Shown here: piece after piece, positions 48,341 to 57,386 of the stretch | Layout: each line of letters opens with the position of its first letter | Position numbering within the stretch: position 1 is the stretch's first letter | NCBI GenBank assembly: GCA_964653285.1 | Contig: CAZZEX010000001.1 | Coordinates: 62,001-126,000, forward strand | Direction of reading: 5' to 3' | DNA: 64,000 bases | Source: CAZZEX01 sp964653285 | GTDB taxonomy: Bacteria; Chloroflexota; Anaerolineae; B4-G1 | Made by a program: the position numbers and the translations under genes | Notes under the pieces: model-generated | Databases searched by the model: none | What the model saw: the letters and a program-made list of their open reading frames with translations, nothing else | Told to the model about the DNA's origin: nothing

Positions 48341-49932
48341 AAAGGCAAGCCACCATGCACTCCCATGCCATTGTCGTGCAATCTACGAGCCAAGATTTGT
48401 CACCCGACCATGATATCCTGACCGCTGCCAAGGGCGGCGGGATCATCTTTTTCGGCAATCTATTTTCGTATGCCAGCCGGTTTGCCTTCGGGATTGTTGT
48501 GGCACGCTCAATTGGAGCCGATGGCTATGGGCTGTACGACCTGGGGATAACAACTGTTCTGACCCTGACAGGGGTGGTCTTGCTGGGCCTGCCAGGGGGA
48601 ATCGTGCGCTTCTTGCCCGCCGTGCTTAGAGAACGCGATGAGGCCCGCGTTGGGGGCATACTACAGGCATCGGTAGCGTTGGTCGGTTTTGTCAGCCTGG
48701 TGATGGCGCTGATTATCTTCGGGCTGGCCGACCCGCTGGCAGACAATCTGTTTCACGAACCATCTCTGGCCCCTATACTGCGGATAGCGAGTGTTTGCAT
48801 CCCTTTGACTGCTGTGGGACGTGTTCTCATAGCCGCCATCCAGGGCTTCGAAGAGATGCAATACCAGGTCTATGCCGATAGCATCCTTTTCAACGTCGGC
48901 AAAATCGGCCTGACCGTGCTGTTTCTGAGCGCTGGTCTGGGCGCATCAGGCGTGCTGACGGCTCACGTTGTGGCCTGGGTTGCGGAAGACGCGTTGCTCT
49001 TACATTATCTTAACCGGCTCTCCCCCCTGCGTCGGCTGCTTCGTGCGAGCCAGCGCAACACGCGTGAACTACTGTCCTTTTCTCTACCTCTGTGGCTGAC
49101 TCGGCTCATCAATACATTCGGCGGTAAGATTGAACTGCTACTCCTGGGCATGTTGGGGACGGTCGCAGCGGTTGGCGTGTACGGCGCAGCACTGCGCATC
49201 CAGATGATTGGTACGGCGCTCCTACTGGCGGTTCAGACAGCAGCCATGCCTATCATCTCTGACTTGCATCATCGAGGTGGGCACGCTCAACTGAACCGGC
49301 TCTATCGCACGCTGACCAAGTGGTCTTTGTCCTTCAACTTGCCCTTCTTTCTCATGACAACCCTCTTTGCCAGGCCGATCCTTGCCATCTTTGGCCGAGA
49401 TTTTACGGCCGGGGTACCCGTTCTGGTCATTGTGGCCCTGGGTACCCTTGTCAATGCCGGTACCGGGATATGTGGTGCCATGATCAACATGACCGGTCAT
49501 TCCAGGCTGAGCTTTTACAATTCTGTTGCCTCGTTCATCCTGACGCTGACCCTTGACCTGCTGCTTATCCGCGTCTGGGGAATGGTTGGAGCAGCCGTGG
49601 CAACCGGCCTGGTCATCGCTATTATGAACGTTGTTCGCTTGCTCGAAGTCTACTGGTTCCTCAGATTCTGGCCTTATGATCTCACCTTTGTTAAGCCGGT
49701 AGTTGCTGGTTTCGTCGCCTTAATCGTTGGCTTTGTCACGAACCGCCTGGCCCCGGCCGATCTGAACCTGTTCTACTTGGTGCTCAATATCGCCCTGTTA
49801 TGGTCAAGCTATGCAGCCACGACACTACTTCTGGGCCTCTCAGAAGAAGACCAAATGGTGATGAACCGGGTCAAGAGACAGTTCAGCGCAAAACTCCTCC
49901 AGCGTCGAACATCTTCAAAGCTACCATCGTAA
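48337..49932 (+). CDS. Wzx-type polysaccharide flippase (MOP superfamily)
   Basis: 531 residues with about 14 membrane helices. Typical stretches: GGGIIFFGNLFSYASRFAFG, VVARSIGADGYGLYDLGITT, LPGGIVRFLPAVLRERDEA, GASGVLTAHVVAWVAEDALL. Such proteins flip undecaprenyl-linked repeat units across the inner membrane. Its ATG overlaps the stop of the sulfatase-like gene, so translation is coupled. The start may be the second ATG (MHSHAIVV), seven codons in. It needs a polymerase, which follows. Confidence 0.92.
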   Translation: MKRQATMHSHAIVVQSTSQDLSPDHDILTAAKGGGIIFFGNLFSYASRFAFGIVVARSIGADGYGLYDLGITTVLTLTGVVLLGLPGGIVRFLPAVLRERDEARVGGILQASVALVGFVSLVMALIIFGLADPLADNLFHEPSLAPILRIASVCIPLTAVGRVLIAAIQGFEEMQYQVYADSILFNVGKIGLTVLFLSAGLGASGVLTAHVVAWVAEDALLLHYLNRLSPLRRLLRASQRNTRELLSFSLPLWLTRLINTFGGKIELLLLGMLGTVAAVGVYGAALRIQMIGTALLLAVQTAAMPIISDLHHRGGHAQLNRLYRTLTKWSLSFNLPFFLMTTLFARPILAIFGRDFTAGVPVLVIVALGTLVNAGTGICGAMINMTGHSRLSFYNSVASFILTLTLDLLLIRVWGMVGAAVATGLVIAIMNVVRLLEVYWFLRFWPYDLTFVKPVVAGFVALIVGFVTNRLAPADLNLFYLVLNIALLWSSYAATTLLLGLSEEDQMVMNRVKRQFSAKLLQRRTSSKLPS

Positions 49933-49947
49933 GAAACTGAGCATGAT

Positions 49948-51510
49948 ATGGGGACTGAGACAATCTTGAATTACCCTGCTGGTCTGACTTTAAAGAAATC
50001 TGCCATACGACTGCGGCTTGCTCGCCTGAAGCGCCCAGATTCCATGCACCTGGCAAGGAATATTGTCGGCCCCATCGTTGTGGGCCTGGCTTTGGGTGCT
50101 GTCCTGGTCTACGCCAGGAGATTGCCCTCGAAATGGGCGGGTCTGGTCACTCTGGCCACTATGGCCCCAACTGTCGTTCTTCTAGCGAAGGACATGAGGA
50201 AACTCCTGCTGATCACCCTGGTCGTTGATATACCGCTGGGGCTTGACATCACGCTAGGCGGGGGAATAGGTCACCTGGGGGGGGCCGGCGGTTTCGAGAT
50301 CTCACTGATGACGATGGTGCTGGTCGCGGGTTACGCCCTCTGGCTGACAAACAGACCGGTCGGCGGTAAACCGAAGGTATACACCCACAAGGATATCACC
50401 ATGCCCGCTCTGGTCTATCTGTTCACTATGCTGGTGTCTGCTTTTCAGGCCGTTGACGTGCGGCTCAGCATCACTCAACTTTTCTTGGAAGTGCAATTCT
50501 TTCTTATGTACTTTTACGTGATCAACCACGTCAAAGGCTGGGCCAGCGTTCGCTTGATCTTTACCACGCTGGTCGTGTGTCTGCTCCTTGAAAGCCTGGT
50601 GATGCTCTTGCAGTACTTTACCGGTTTCCAGTTTTCCGGTTCGGCCATCAGGACTTTGGCAACCCGAGGCGTCCTCGTCAGTGCATCAAGCCGGGTTGGC
50701 GGTACTATGCGCTCCCCCAATGCTGCCGCAACGTACCTGGCTGCCTCTCTTGCCATCACCTTTGCGGCCTATTTAACAGACAACCGGCTGGTCAACAAGA
50801 GGCTGGCATTGACTGCTCTCTTGACAGGCGCAGCGGCGCTGGTGACGACACAGGCGCGCAGTGGTTGGACCGGTTTTGTGGTAGCGATGCTGATCCTGGC
50901 CGCGCAAGCGCTGAGAAAGCACATTGGCGTAAAAGCCATCTTGCTGTTCTGCATCGTCGCGGTGCTCATTGGAGCCGGATTTTCTACACAGATCAAAGAG
51001 CGCTTGACTACGGATGACTACGACTCTGCCGAGAGCCGTATCTGGCATGCGAAGTTGGCTTTCAACATTCTCAACGATCGCAATTACATGTTTACGGGTG
51101 TCGGCCTGAACAATCTGTGGTTGGTCATGCGTGATTACCTGCCCCTGGAAATGATGGGCAGGACACACTTGCACGTAATTCACAACAAGTACTTGATAAT
51201 TTGGACTGAAACGGGCTTGTTTGGTCTCTTGTCCTTTCTTTGGCTGTTGCTGGCCGGTGGCAGACGAGCCCTTCAGTCACTGATGCGCACAAAGGACGCC
51301 TATGTCTCTATTATCATCACTGGCTTGCTGGCTGCTCTGGTTGTTTGCTTGTTGCTCATGGCAAGCTACCACTTCGCCGGACGCATGCGCCCCCAAATGA
51401 TCTGGTTTATCCTCGCCCTCATTGCCGCGACTAGCCAACTTGATAAGGAGACAGAAGGACTAGGAGCACCTGTCAAGGCACAACAATTAGAACGGCCGAG
51501 TCACCTGTAG
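49948..51510 (+). CDS. O-antigen ligase / polysaccharide polymerase (Wzy/WaaL family)
   Basis: 520 residues, about 12 helices. A long periplasmic loop carries SRIWHAKLAFNILNDRNYMF, GVGLNNLWLVMRDYLPLEMM, THLHVIHNKYLIIWTETGLFG, the His/Asn-containing loop of the O-antigen ligase domain family. Earlier: GTMRSPNAAATYLAASLAIT. It joins repeat units to a growing chain or to a carrier. The start at 49948 follows TGAGCATGAT, a weak site; the overlapping ATG at 49943 is out of frame. One base separates its stop from the next start. Confidence 0.9.
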   Translation: MGTETILNYPAGLTLKKSAIRLRLARLKRPDSMHLARNIVGPIVVGLALGAVLVYARRLPSKWAGLVTLATMAPTVVLLAKDMRKLLLITLVVDIPLGLDITLGGGIGHLGGAGGFEISLMTMVLVAGYALWLTNRPVGGKPKVYTHKDITMPALVYLFTMLVSAFQAVDVRLSITQLFLEVQFFLMYFYVINHVKGWASVRLIFTTLVVCLLLESLVMLLQYFTGFQFSGSAIRTLATRGVLVSASSRVGGTMRSPNAAATYLAASLAITFAAYLTDNRLVNKRLALTALLTGAAALVTTQARSGWTGFVVAMLILAAQALRKHIGVKAILLFCIVAVLIGAGFSTQIKERLTTDDYDSAESRIWHAKLAFNILNDRNYMFTGVGLNNLWLVMRDYLPLEMMGRTHLHVIHNKYLIIWTETGLFGLLSFLWLLLAGGRRALQSLMRTKDAYVSIIITGLLAALVVCLLLMASYHFAGRMRPQMIWFILALIAATSQLDKETEGLGAPVKAQQLERPSHL

Positions 51511-51511
51511 C

Positions 51512-52693
51512 ATGAATATCTGGTATTTCTACATGAACCCACGTTCAACATCGAACGATAATGTAGAAGCGCCTTCCATTCATATTATGGAGACGATCCA
51601 TGCCCTGCGCGCACAAGGGCACCAGGTTCACCATTTTCTGTACGGAGACGTTGTAAGGCAGACAGAGAGGACCCTGCGGCAAACTGCTCGGAGAATCAGC
51701 TCCAAAAATCCTTTGTTTCGGGCCGTTAAGCCGCTTGTGCGCGACATTTATGAGTTGTATCGAGACACACAAGACATACACTTTGTAGCCCCCATTTTTG
51801 GGGACAATCCCATGGATCTGATCTACGAGCGATTGGTGCAACATAAATCATCCGTCTCGGCATGTGCCCAAAAGTATGAGATCCCACTCATTGTCGAAAG
51901 TAATGCACCCGTGGAAGAACGGAGGGAACACTGGGGGGCTCCTCTTTTCTTTGCCACCAAGCGTCTGGAGAAAAAAATCTTGCAGCGAGCCGACGCCGTC
52001 ACAGTTGTATCCACCCCTCTCAAGAGATATTATGAGAGAATGGGCATGGACACGCAAAAGATATTTGTTTTACCGAACGGTGCAAACCAGGAGCGTTTTT
52101 CGCCGGAGAACGTGTCGCGCGATGTTCGCGCAGAATTGGGACTTGACGATAAGGTTGTCGTCGGTTTCGTGGGCAATATTTTTGTTTATCACGGCATCGA
52201 ATTGTTTTTACCTCTTGCTCGCGCCTGCTCGTCAGATGGTGACATCCACCTGATGATTGTTGGCGCTGGTCAAGGACGTAACGAACTTCGGTCTGCATTA
52301 GACCGAGAGCATCTAAGCAACAGGTTTACTTTCATTGATCCTATTCCGAACGTTGAAGTGCCGAACTACATCGCGGCGATGGATATATGCATACTGCCCC
52401 GATTTATGTGGTACGGTTCGCCAATGAAAATCTTTGAATACGGGGCTATGGGTAAAGCAATCGTGGCCCCCGACCAAGAGAATATCCATGACGTGCTGAC
52501 TCATGGAGAGACGGCGTTCCTCTTCGAACCAGGGAATCCAACTGCGTTAGTCCAGGCGATTCAAGAGTTGGCCAGAGACGAATGCCTGCGCGTTCGATTA
52601 GGACATGCTGCCCGCAAGCACATTTTGACCAACCATACCTGGACCAGGAATGCGGAAAGGATCTTGAGAATCTACCGGCAGATAGTCTCATAG
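51512..52693 (+). CDS. Glycosyltransferase family 4
   Basis: 393 residues, GT-B fold, cytoplasmic. N-terminal MNIWYFYMNPRSTSNDNVEA, SIHIMETIHALRAQGHQVHH; linker helix with ADAVTVVSTPLKRYYERMGM; hinge VLPNGANQERFSPENVSRDV; donor side VVGFVGNIFVYHGIELFLPL, IDPIPNVEVPNYIAAMDICI, and the acid motif at KIFEYGAMGKAIVAPD (E-x7-E region as E...A-P-D). It transfers a nucleotide-activated hexose to the lipid-linked unit. Starts one base after the polymerase stop. Base composition is lower in G+C than the upstream genes. Confidence 0.93.
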   Translation: MNIWYFYMNPRSTSNDNVEAPSIHIMETIHALRAQGHQVHHFLYGDVVRQTERTLRQTARRISSKNPLFRAVKPLVRDIYELYRDTQDIHFVAPIFGDNPMDLIYERLVQHKSSVSACAQKYEIPLIVESNAPVEERREHWGAPLFFATKRLEKKILQRADAVTVVSTPLKRYYERMGMDTQKIFVLPNGANQERFSPENVSRDVRAELGLDDKVVVGFVGNIFVYHGIELFLPLARACSSDGDIHLMIVGAGQGRNELRSALDREHLSNRFTFIDPIPNVEVPNYIAAMDICILPRFMWYGSPMKIFEYGAMGKAIVAPDQENIHDVLTHGETAFLFEPGNPTALVQAIQELARDECLRVRLGHAARKHILTNHTWTRNAERILRIYRQIVS

Positions 52694-52753
52694 GTGCGAT
52701 CGAGACAGAACCAGTGGAGTCACAGATAATAAAGAATAAAGGAGGTGACACAA

Positions 52754-52780
52754 ATGGGATTCAAGAAGACAGCTTTGTGA
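52754..52780 (+). CDS. Possible 8-codon leader peptide behind a perfect Shine-Dalgarno
   Basis: AAAGGAGGTGACACAA precedes ATG GGA TTC AAG AAG ACA GCT TTG TGA (product MGFKKTAL). The ribosome-binding site is the best in the window, yet the frame closes after eight codons and the next large gene starts 58 bp later with a poor site. It may be a leader peptide for coupling, or the relic of a deleted gene start. Confidence 0.35.
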   Translation: MGFKKTAL

Positions 52781-52838
52781 AAAGTACTTTACCGTCAGTG
52801 TTTATATGGTCCTGCAAAAACGTGCTAGCGAGGTTCTT

Positions 52839-55508
52839 ATGAATATGCTTTCCTTTCCCACCCGCCGTGTCCGCGCTTTGTTGCTACTGGGATGGCTGCT
52901 CTTTTCCATCCCCGGGCTCATGCCCACACGCCCAGCCAAGGCCCAAACCAGCGAGACGTTCGAGATCACGCTGGTAGAGCTGGGCTATGACGAGCAAACG
53001 CTACAGGGCCCCATGGCCGGGACTCGTTACTTCTTCAGCCTGCCCGCCGACTGGGAGATGCAGCCCGACAGTTACCTGGAACTGAACCTGAACTACACTA
53101 TCAGCGGGGACGGAGGCCGTGCACCCACATCGCTGGAGGTGCAGTTGAATGGAACTGTCTTACAGACGAGTAGCTTTGAAACGCCAGGTGTCCATCAAAT
53201 ACGGGTAGAGTTGCCACCGGACGTTCTGCGCTCCCCCGAGGATGAGTATCTTAACGAGCTGCAGCTCAACCTGCTGGTGTCTACCACTTGTGAGGAGGCT
53301 CAGCTCACGTCCCTGGTGATAGACGCTTCATCCTCCTTGCACTTTGTGTACATGGAAAAACCTTTGCAACTTGACCTGGCCCTTTGGCCCAGGCCGCTCT
53401 ACCAGTGGCAGGCCTTTGAACCCGGCCAGACCCGCCTGGTGTTACCCCCTGAACCAGACGAGACGGATGTGCGGGCGGCCATCATGGTCGCCGCCAGGCT
53501 GGGCAGACTAAGCAACGATAATCTGCCCCTGACGGCTGCCCTTGCGTCAGAGCGGATGCCATCCTCACTTCTGGCAGAACATCTGATCGTCGTGGGCCGG
53601 CCCGACACCAATCCGTTGCTCCATCAACTCGATTTGCCCGTGCCGTTGGCCCAACGACAGTTGAAGCTACACAGCCGCATGCCAGCCTCGGTTGCACCCG
53701 GCCATGTCTTCAGCTATACCCTCACCGTGGAGAATATATCATCGGAGAGCCAAACGCTGGTCGTCGAAGACCGGATTTCCTCCAACGGAACGCTGCTCAA
53801 CTGCCTGGGCCGATGCCAGGAAAGCGAACCGGGCGTGCTGCGTTGGGACGTCGGCCGCGTGGCCGCTGGACGCCAGGTTTCCACCACCGTGAGCCTGCGC
53901 CTGGATCCTGCGACCCCGCCCGGTGAGCAGGTCGAACACACGGCCAGCCTGTTGGATAGCACAGGAACCGTGATCAACGTGGATACGCTGGCTGCCAACG
54001 TGGGGACGACAGAGACCGGCCAGATGACCACCTCAGCCCACGATAAAAGCCCCTACTTTTTTGTTCACGACAACCGGGGCGTGGCCGAAGGAGATGGCCT
54101 GGTGCAGGCCCTCGTCTCTCCCTGGAGCCCCCGCCACGCCGTCATCGTGGTCACTGGCCTCAGCGACGAGGCGCTACTCAAAGCCGCCCACGCCCTGAGC
54201 ACGAAGACACGTCTCCCCGGCATGTCGGGGGTCTATGCGCTGGTGGAGGCCGTCCAGCCTCCCCCAGACACGACAACAGAGGAGTCGGCAGAGAATGTAT
54301 CGTTGGCCGCGTTGGGGTACGGCGACAGCGTCTTGAACGGCGCTATATTTGAGACGATCCAGTACACCTTCGACGTGCCAGGGGGATGGGCCCTGACCCA
54401 AGACAGTTATTTAGCCCTCCATTTCGCCCACAGCGTGGCCCTTAGTGCGATGTCAGCCACGCTGGAGATCCAGTTAAACGACGTACCTATCGGCAGCATC
54501 AGACTCGACGAGCAAAACGCTTCTGGCACCTGGTCCACCCTCCTCCTACCTGTGCCCCTCCAGCATCCCGGCCGCAACCGGCTGCTGGTGCAGGTCGGCG
54601 CCCGTCGAGATGGTGTATGTGTGGACTTGCGCAACACCCATCTCTGGTTGACGATCTATGCCGACTCGTTCCTGCACCTGCCTCACGAAAAGAGGTCGCT
54701 GGCCCTCTACCTCGAGTCCTTCCCTCAACCCTTCAGCAGTGTCGGTGACCTGAGCGACGTAGCCTTTCTGCTGCCAGCCCGGCCTACCGTCGAAGAACTG
54801 GAAGGGGTGCTGCGCCTGGCCTCCCGCCTGGGGGATGTAGCCAGAGGCGACAGTTTCAGGCCTCGGGTTGCGCTGGGCGAGAGCCCTCAGACCCAGTTGT
54901 GGGAGGGACACGACCTGATCGCCGTGGGCCGCCCCACCAACAACCCCTTCATCGCCGCCGTCAACGACCGGCTCCCCCAACCCTTCCGCCCAGGTATGGA
55001 CGAGATTCAGCAGCAAGTAGATAACGTGGTCTACCGGCTGCCCCCATGGGTCAGCCTGGGCTACGTGCAAGAGCTGCTCTCGCCCTGGGACGAAAACCAG
55101 GCCATGCTGGTCACTACCGGGACCACGGACGAAGGTGTGGACTGGGCCCTAAACGCGCTCGTCGACGATCGGCTCAAGTGGCGGTTGGCCGGTAATCTGG
55201 TCCTCGTCCGTGGGGACGAGATAGAGACGGTGGACACTCGAGGGGAAACAGAGAGTGCGACCCAAATCACCCGGGCTTTTGTGCCCGAGTTGACGCCACA
55301 AGCAACCGTCGCGCCGACGCCGACACCAATAGCAGCGCCGACTACTCCGGCGACGATACCCACGACAGCCATTGGAACGCTGACCCCGAGCCAAGCCGCG
55401 CCACAAGTCAGCACGGGCCGCCCTATGTGGCTGCTTCCTCTCTTAATCGCCGCAGTCATAGCCGCCGCCGTCGGTATTGGCATCACCCTTCGGCAGGGGA
55501 AATCCTAG
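52839..55508 (+). CDS. BcsB-like exported membrane protein with internal DUF11-type domain
   Basis: 889 residues from the ATG at 52839. Signal peptide ALLLLGWLLFSIPGLMPTRPAKA. Two BcsB-like (cellulose-synthase regulatory subunit) halves: residues about 30-285 (LVELGYDEQTLQGPMAGTRY, FFSLPADWEMQPDSYLELNL) and about 490-820 (LAALGYGDSVLNGAIFETIQ, YTFDVPGGWALTQDSYLALH). Between them, near 285-385, is a DUF11-type beta-sandwich (HVFSYTLTVENISSESQTLV, GVLRWDVGRVAAGRQVSTTV). The C-terminus has a Thr/Pro linker and one helix (WLLPLLIAAVIAAAVGIGIT). No BcsA-like synthase is in the window, so it probably works with this locus's own export machinery. Confidence 0.85.
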   Translation: MNMLSFPTRRVRALLLLGWLLFSIPGLMPTRPAKAQTSETFEITLVELGYDEQTLQGPMAGTRYFFSLPADWEMQPDSYLELNLNYTISGDGGRAPTSLEVQLNGTVLQTSSFETPGVHQIRVELPPDVLRSPEDEYLNELQLNLLVSTTCEEAQLTSLVIDASSSLHFVYMEKPLQLDLALWPRPLYQWQAFEPGQTRLVLPPEPDETDVRAAIMVAARLGRLSNDNLPLTAALASERMPSSLLAEHLIVVGRPDTNPLLHQLDLPVPLAQRQLKLHSRMPASVAPGHVFSYTLTVENISSESQTLVVEDRISSNGTLLNCLGRCQESEPGVLRWDVGRVAAGRQVSTTVSLRLDPATPPGEQVEHTASLLDSTGTVINVDTLAANVGTTETGQMTTSAHDKSPYFFVHDNRGVAEGDGLVQALVSPWSPRHAVIVVTGLSDEALLKAAHALSTKTRLPGMSGVYALVEAVQPPPDTTTEESAENVSLAALGYGDSVLNGAIFETIQYTFDVPGGWALTQDSYLALHFAHSVALSAMSATLEIQLNDVPIGSIRLDEQNASGTWSTLLLPVPLQHPGRNRLLVQVGARRDGVCVDLRNTHLWLTIYADSFLHLPHEKRSLALYLESFPQPFSSVGDLSDVAFLLPARPTVEELEGVLRLASRLGDVARGDSFRPRVALGESPQTQLWEGHDLIAVGRPTNNPFIAAVNDRLPQPFRPGMDEIQQQVDNVVYRLPPWVSLGYVQELLSPWDENQAMLVTTGTTDEGVDWALNALVDDRLKWRLAGNLVLVRGDEIETVDTRGETESATQITRAFVPELTPQATVAPTPTPIAAPTTPATIPTTAIGTLTPSQAAPQVSTGRPMWLLPLLIAAVIAAAVGIGITLRQGKS

Positions 55509-55521
55509 AAGGAGACAGCCA

Positions 55522-56418
55522 ATGGGATTCAGATACATCTTTATCGTTGGGTGTGATAGAACAGGAACAACTCTTTTAGTTAGAATCCTAAATAAGCACA
55601 AAGAAATATGCATTAGCAATCAAACGCATTTCATGGGACATCTGGCCCGCCCAGGATTCAGGCAAAAGATGAAAGAATTTGGTGATTTGTCCGACGATGA
55701 CAATGTACGCCGGCTCGTTGAATTTATGTATGCTGAGCCATTTGCAAGTGGCTTTTATTGGCGCTGGCTGCGCAAGAATGTTGAGCCAGAGGCTCTTCTG
55801 CAATGCATATTAGACTCGGATAGAAGCGAACGCGCACTTTTCTCCTTGTTGATGCAGACGCGGGCTAAAGACGAAACGATCCTGGGAGAAAAAACTCCCG
55901 ACCACATCCAATACGTTCCAACGCTGCTTGAATGGTTCCCGGAGGCACGGATCATCCATACGTTCAGAGACCCGCGGGCGGTCTTTGTATCTGAATTCTA
56001 TCACCATTGGAATCAGTCGGGACCCGAGTCTTTTCCTTACAAGCAACTGAGACCCATAAAACCCCTGTACTCCCTATTCGTCCTGTTCCATATGAGCCTG
56101 GAGTGGTTTCTGGCAGCCAGATACCATTTCAAATACAAGGAGCGGTATCCAAACAACTATTACCTGCTGAAATTTGAGGATCTGATCGGCGACCCAGAGA
56201 ATCAACTGAGGCGGTTGTGTGATTTCTTGGGCGTTGAGTTTCAAAATGAGATGTTGGAACAGAAGGTGACCAACACTGGTTTCGCATCCAGGAGAGGCAA
56301 AACTGGATTTGATAAACAGGCCACTGATCGCTGGAAGGATCATATAAACCCGTTGTCACGGACCTGGTTCTCGTTGTGGGGAAAGAAATACTTGAAGGAG
56401 TTTGGCTACATTCACTGA
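55522..56418 (+). CDS. Sulfotransferase family protein (first of two)
   Basis: 298 residues from the ATG at 55522 (AAGGAGACAGCC upstream). The PAPS 5'-phosphosulfate loop reads FIVGCDRTGTTLLVRIL near the start, and the 3'-phosphate site IIHTFRDPRAVFVSEFYHHW is in the middle. A late LLKFEDLIGDPENQLRRLCD, FLGVEF is typical of carbohydrate sulfotransferases. No signal peptide, so it acts on cytoplasmic or membrane-facing intermediates. G+C is clearly lower than in the 52839 gene. The donor PAPS must be made elsewhere, as no cysD/N/C genes are here. Confidence 0.9.
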   Translation: MGFRYIFIVGCDRTGTTLLVRILNKHKEICISNQTHFMGHLARPGFRQKMKEFGDLSDDDNVRRLVEFMYAEPFASGFYWRWLRKNVEPEALLQCILDSDRSERALFSLLMQTRAKDETILGEKTPDHIQYVPTLLEWFPEARIIHTFRDPRAVFVSEFYHHWNQSGPESFPYKQLRPIKPLYSLFVLFHMSLEWFLAARYHFKYKERYPNNYYLLKFEDLIGDPENQLRRLCDFLGVEFQNEMLEQKVTNTGFASRRGKTGFDKQATDRWKDHINPLSRTWFSLWGKKYLKEFGYIH

Positions 56419-56457
56419 CGACCCATCAGCCCCTGTGCTCATCACTTGGGAGGTAAA

Positions 56458-57330
56458 TTGACCAACGCTATAGAACGCCCAATTTTCATCGTCGGCAGTG
56501 GACGATCGGGGACGACCATTTTCTACCGTCTACTGGCAGGCCACAGAAGCCTGGGATGGTTCTCTTCTTACATACAGCGCTTCCCCCGTTTGCCCTTGCT
56601 GGCGAGGCTAAATACCTTGTACCAAACACCGCCTCTAGTAAAACGATTTCGAGATGACAGGTGGTTCCCCAAGCCTGTTGAAGGTTACAAACTCTGGAAT
56701 ATGTTCCATCCAGTGAAAAACTCTACGGGTAGCCCGCTGCTTACTGAGAAAGATGCCGCCACGGCCGACACGGAGGGGATGCGACGTTTTATCGCCAACG
56801 TCCTTCATTCCTCTCGCCGCGCACGCTTTATGAACAAAAACACTCGAAACACTCGCAGAAGCCGGTACCTCCACGCCATGTTCCCGGATGCCCTCTTTAT
56901 TCACGTCATCCGCGACGGCAGGGCGGTCACAAATTCCTTTCTCAACGTTGATTGGTGGCCGACGCTCTCTGTGTGGTGGGCTGAGGGAAAAACACCCGTC
57001 GAATTGCAACGAGAAGGCGTTGACCCGGTGCTAGTCGCCGCTCGTACGTGGAAATTGGCGGTGGAAGGGATATTGCGTGATAAAGAACATATTCCAGATG
57101 AACAGTATATGGAGATTCGTTACGAGAAACTGATGCAAGATCCAATCACGGAAGTGAAGCGGAGCCTCGACTTTTGTGATTTGCCGTGGGCACCGCGTTT
57201 TCAGGCACACATCGAAGCCTTTAACATAAAAAGCAGGAACTTCAAGTGGACGGATAGATTCACGGTTCAGCAGATTGCCAGCATTGAGAAAGAAATTGGC
57301 CCCTTACTGGAGCAGCTCGAGTACCTATAG
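56458..57330 (+). CDS. Sulfotransferase family protein (second of two)
   Basis: 290 residues if the TTG at 56458 is used; it lies behind GGGAGGT, whereas a start at 56446 would lie on top of that site. PAPS loop RPIFIVGSGRSGTTIFYRLL, 3'-phosphate site ALFIHVIRDGRAVTNSFLNV, and EIRYEKLMQDPITEVKRSLD near the end. It is only distantly related to the neighbour, sharing the motifs but little else, so the two likely act on different sugar positions. Extra MNKNTRNTRRSRYLHAMFPD matches the K-N/T-P-x-N region of this family. Confidence 0.88.
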   Translation: MTNAIERPIFIVGSGRSGTTIFYRLLAGHRSLGWFSSYIQRFPRLPLLARLNTLYQTPPLVKRFRDDRWFPKPVEGYKLWNMFHPVKNSTGSPLLTEKDAATADTEGMRRFIANVLHSSRRARFMNKNTRNTRRSRYLHAMFPDALFIHVIRDGRAVTNSFLNVDWWPTLSVWWAEGKTPVELQREGVDPVLVAARTWKLAVEGILRDKEHIPDEQYMEIRYEKLMQDPITEVKRSLDFCDLPWAPRFQAHIEAFNIKSRNFKWTDRFTVQQIASIEKEIGPLLEQLEYL

Positions 57331-57386
57331 CATCTGGCGGTAGATCTCGGGCAGTACATGAACAGCGCCGAGGGGGATTTGTCACA

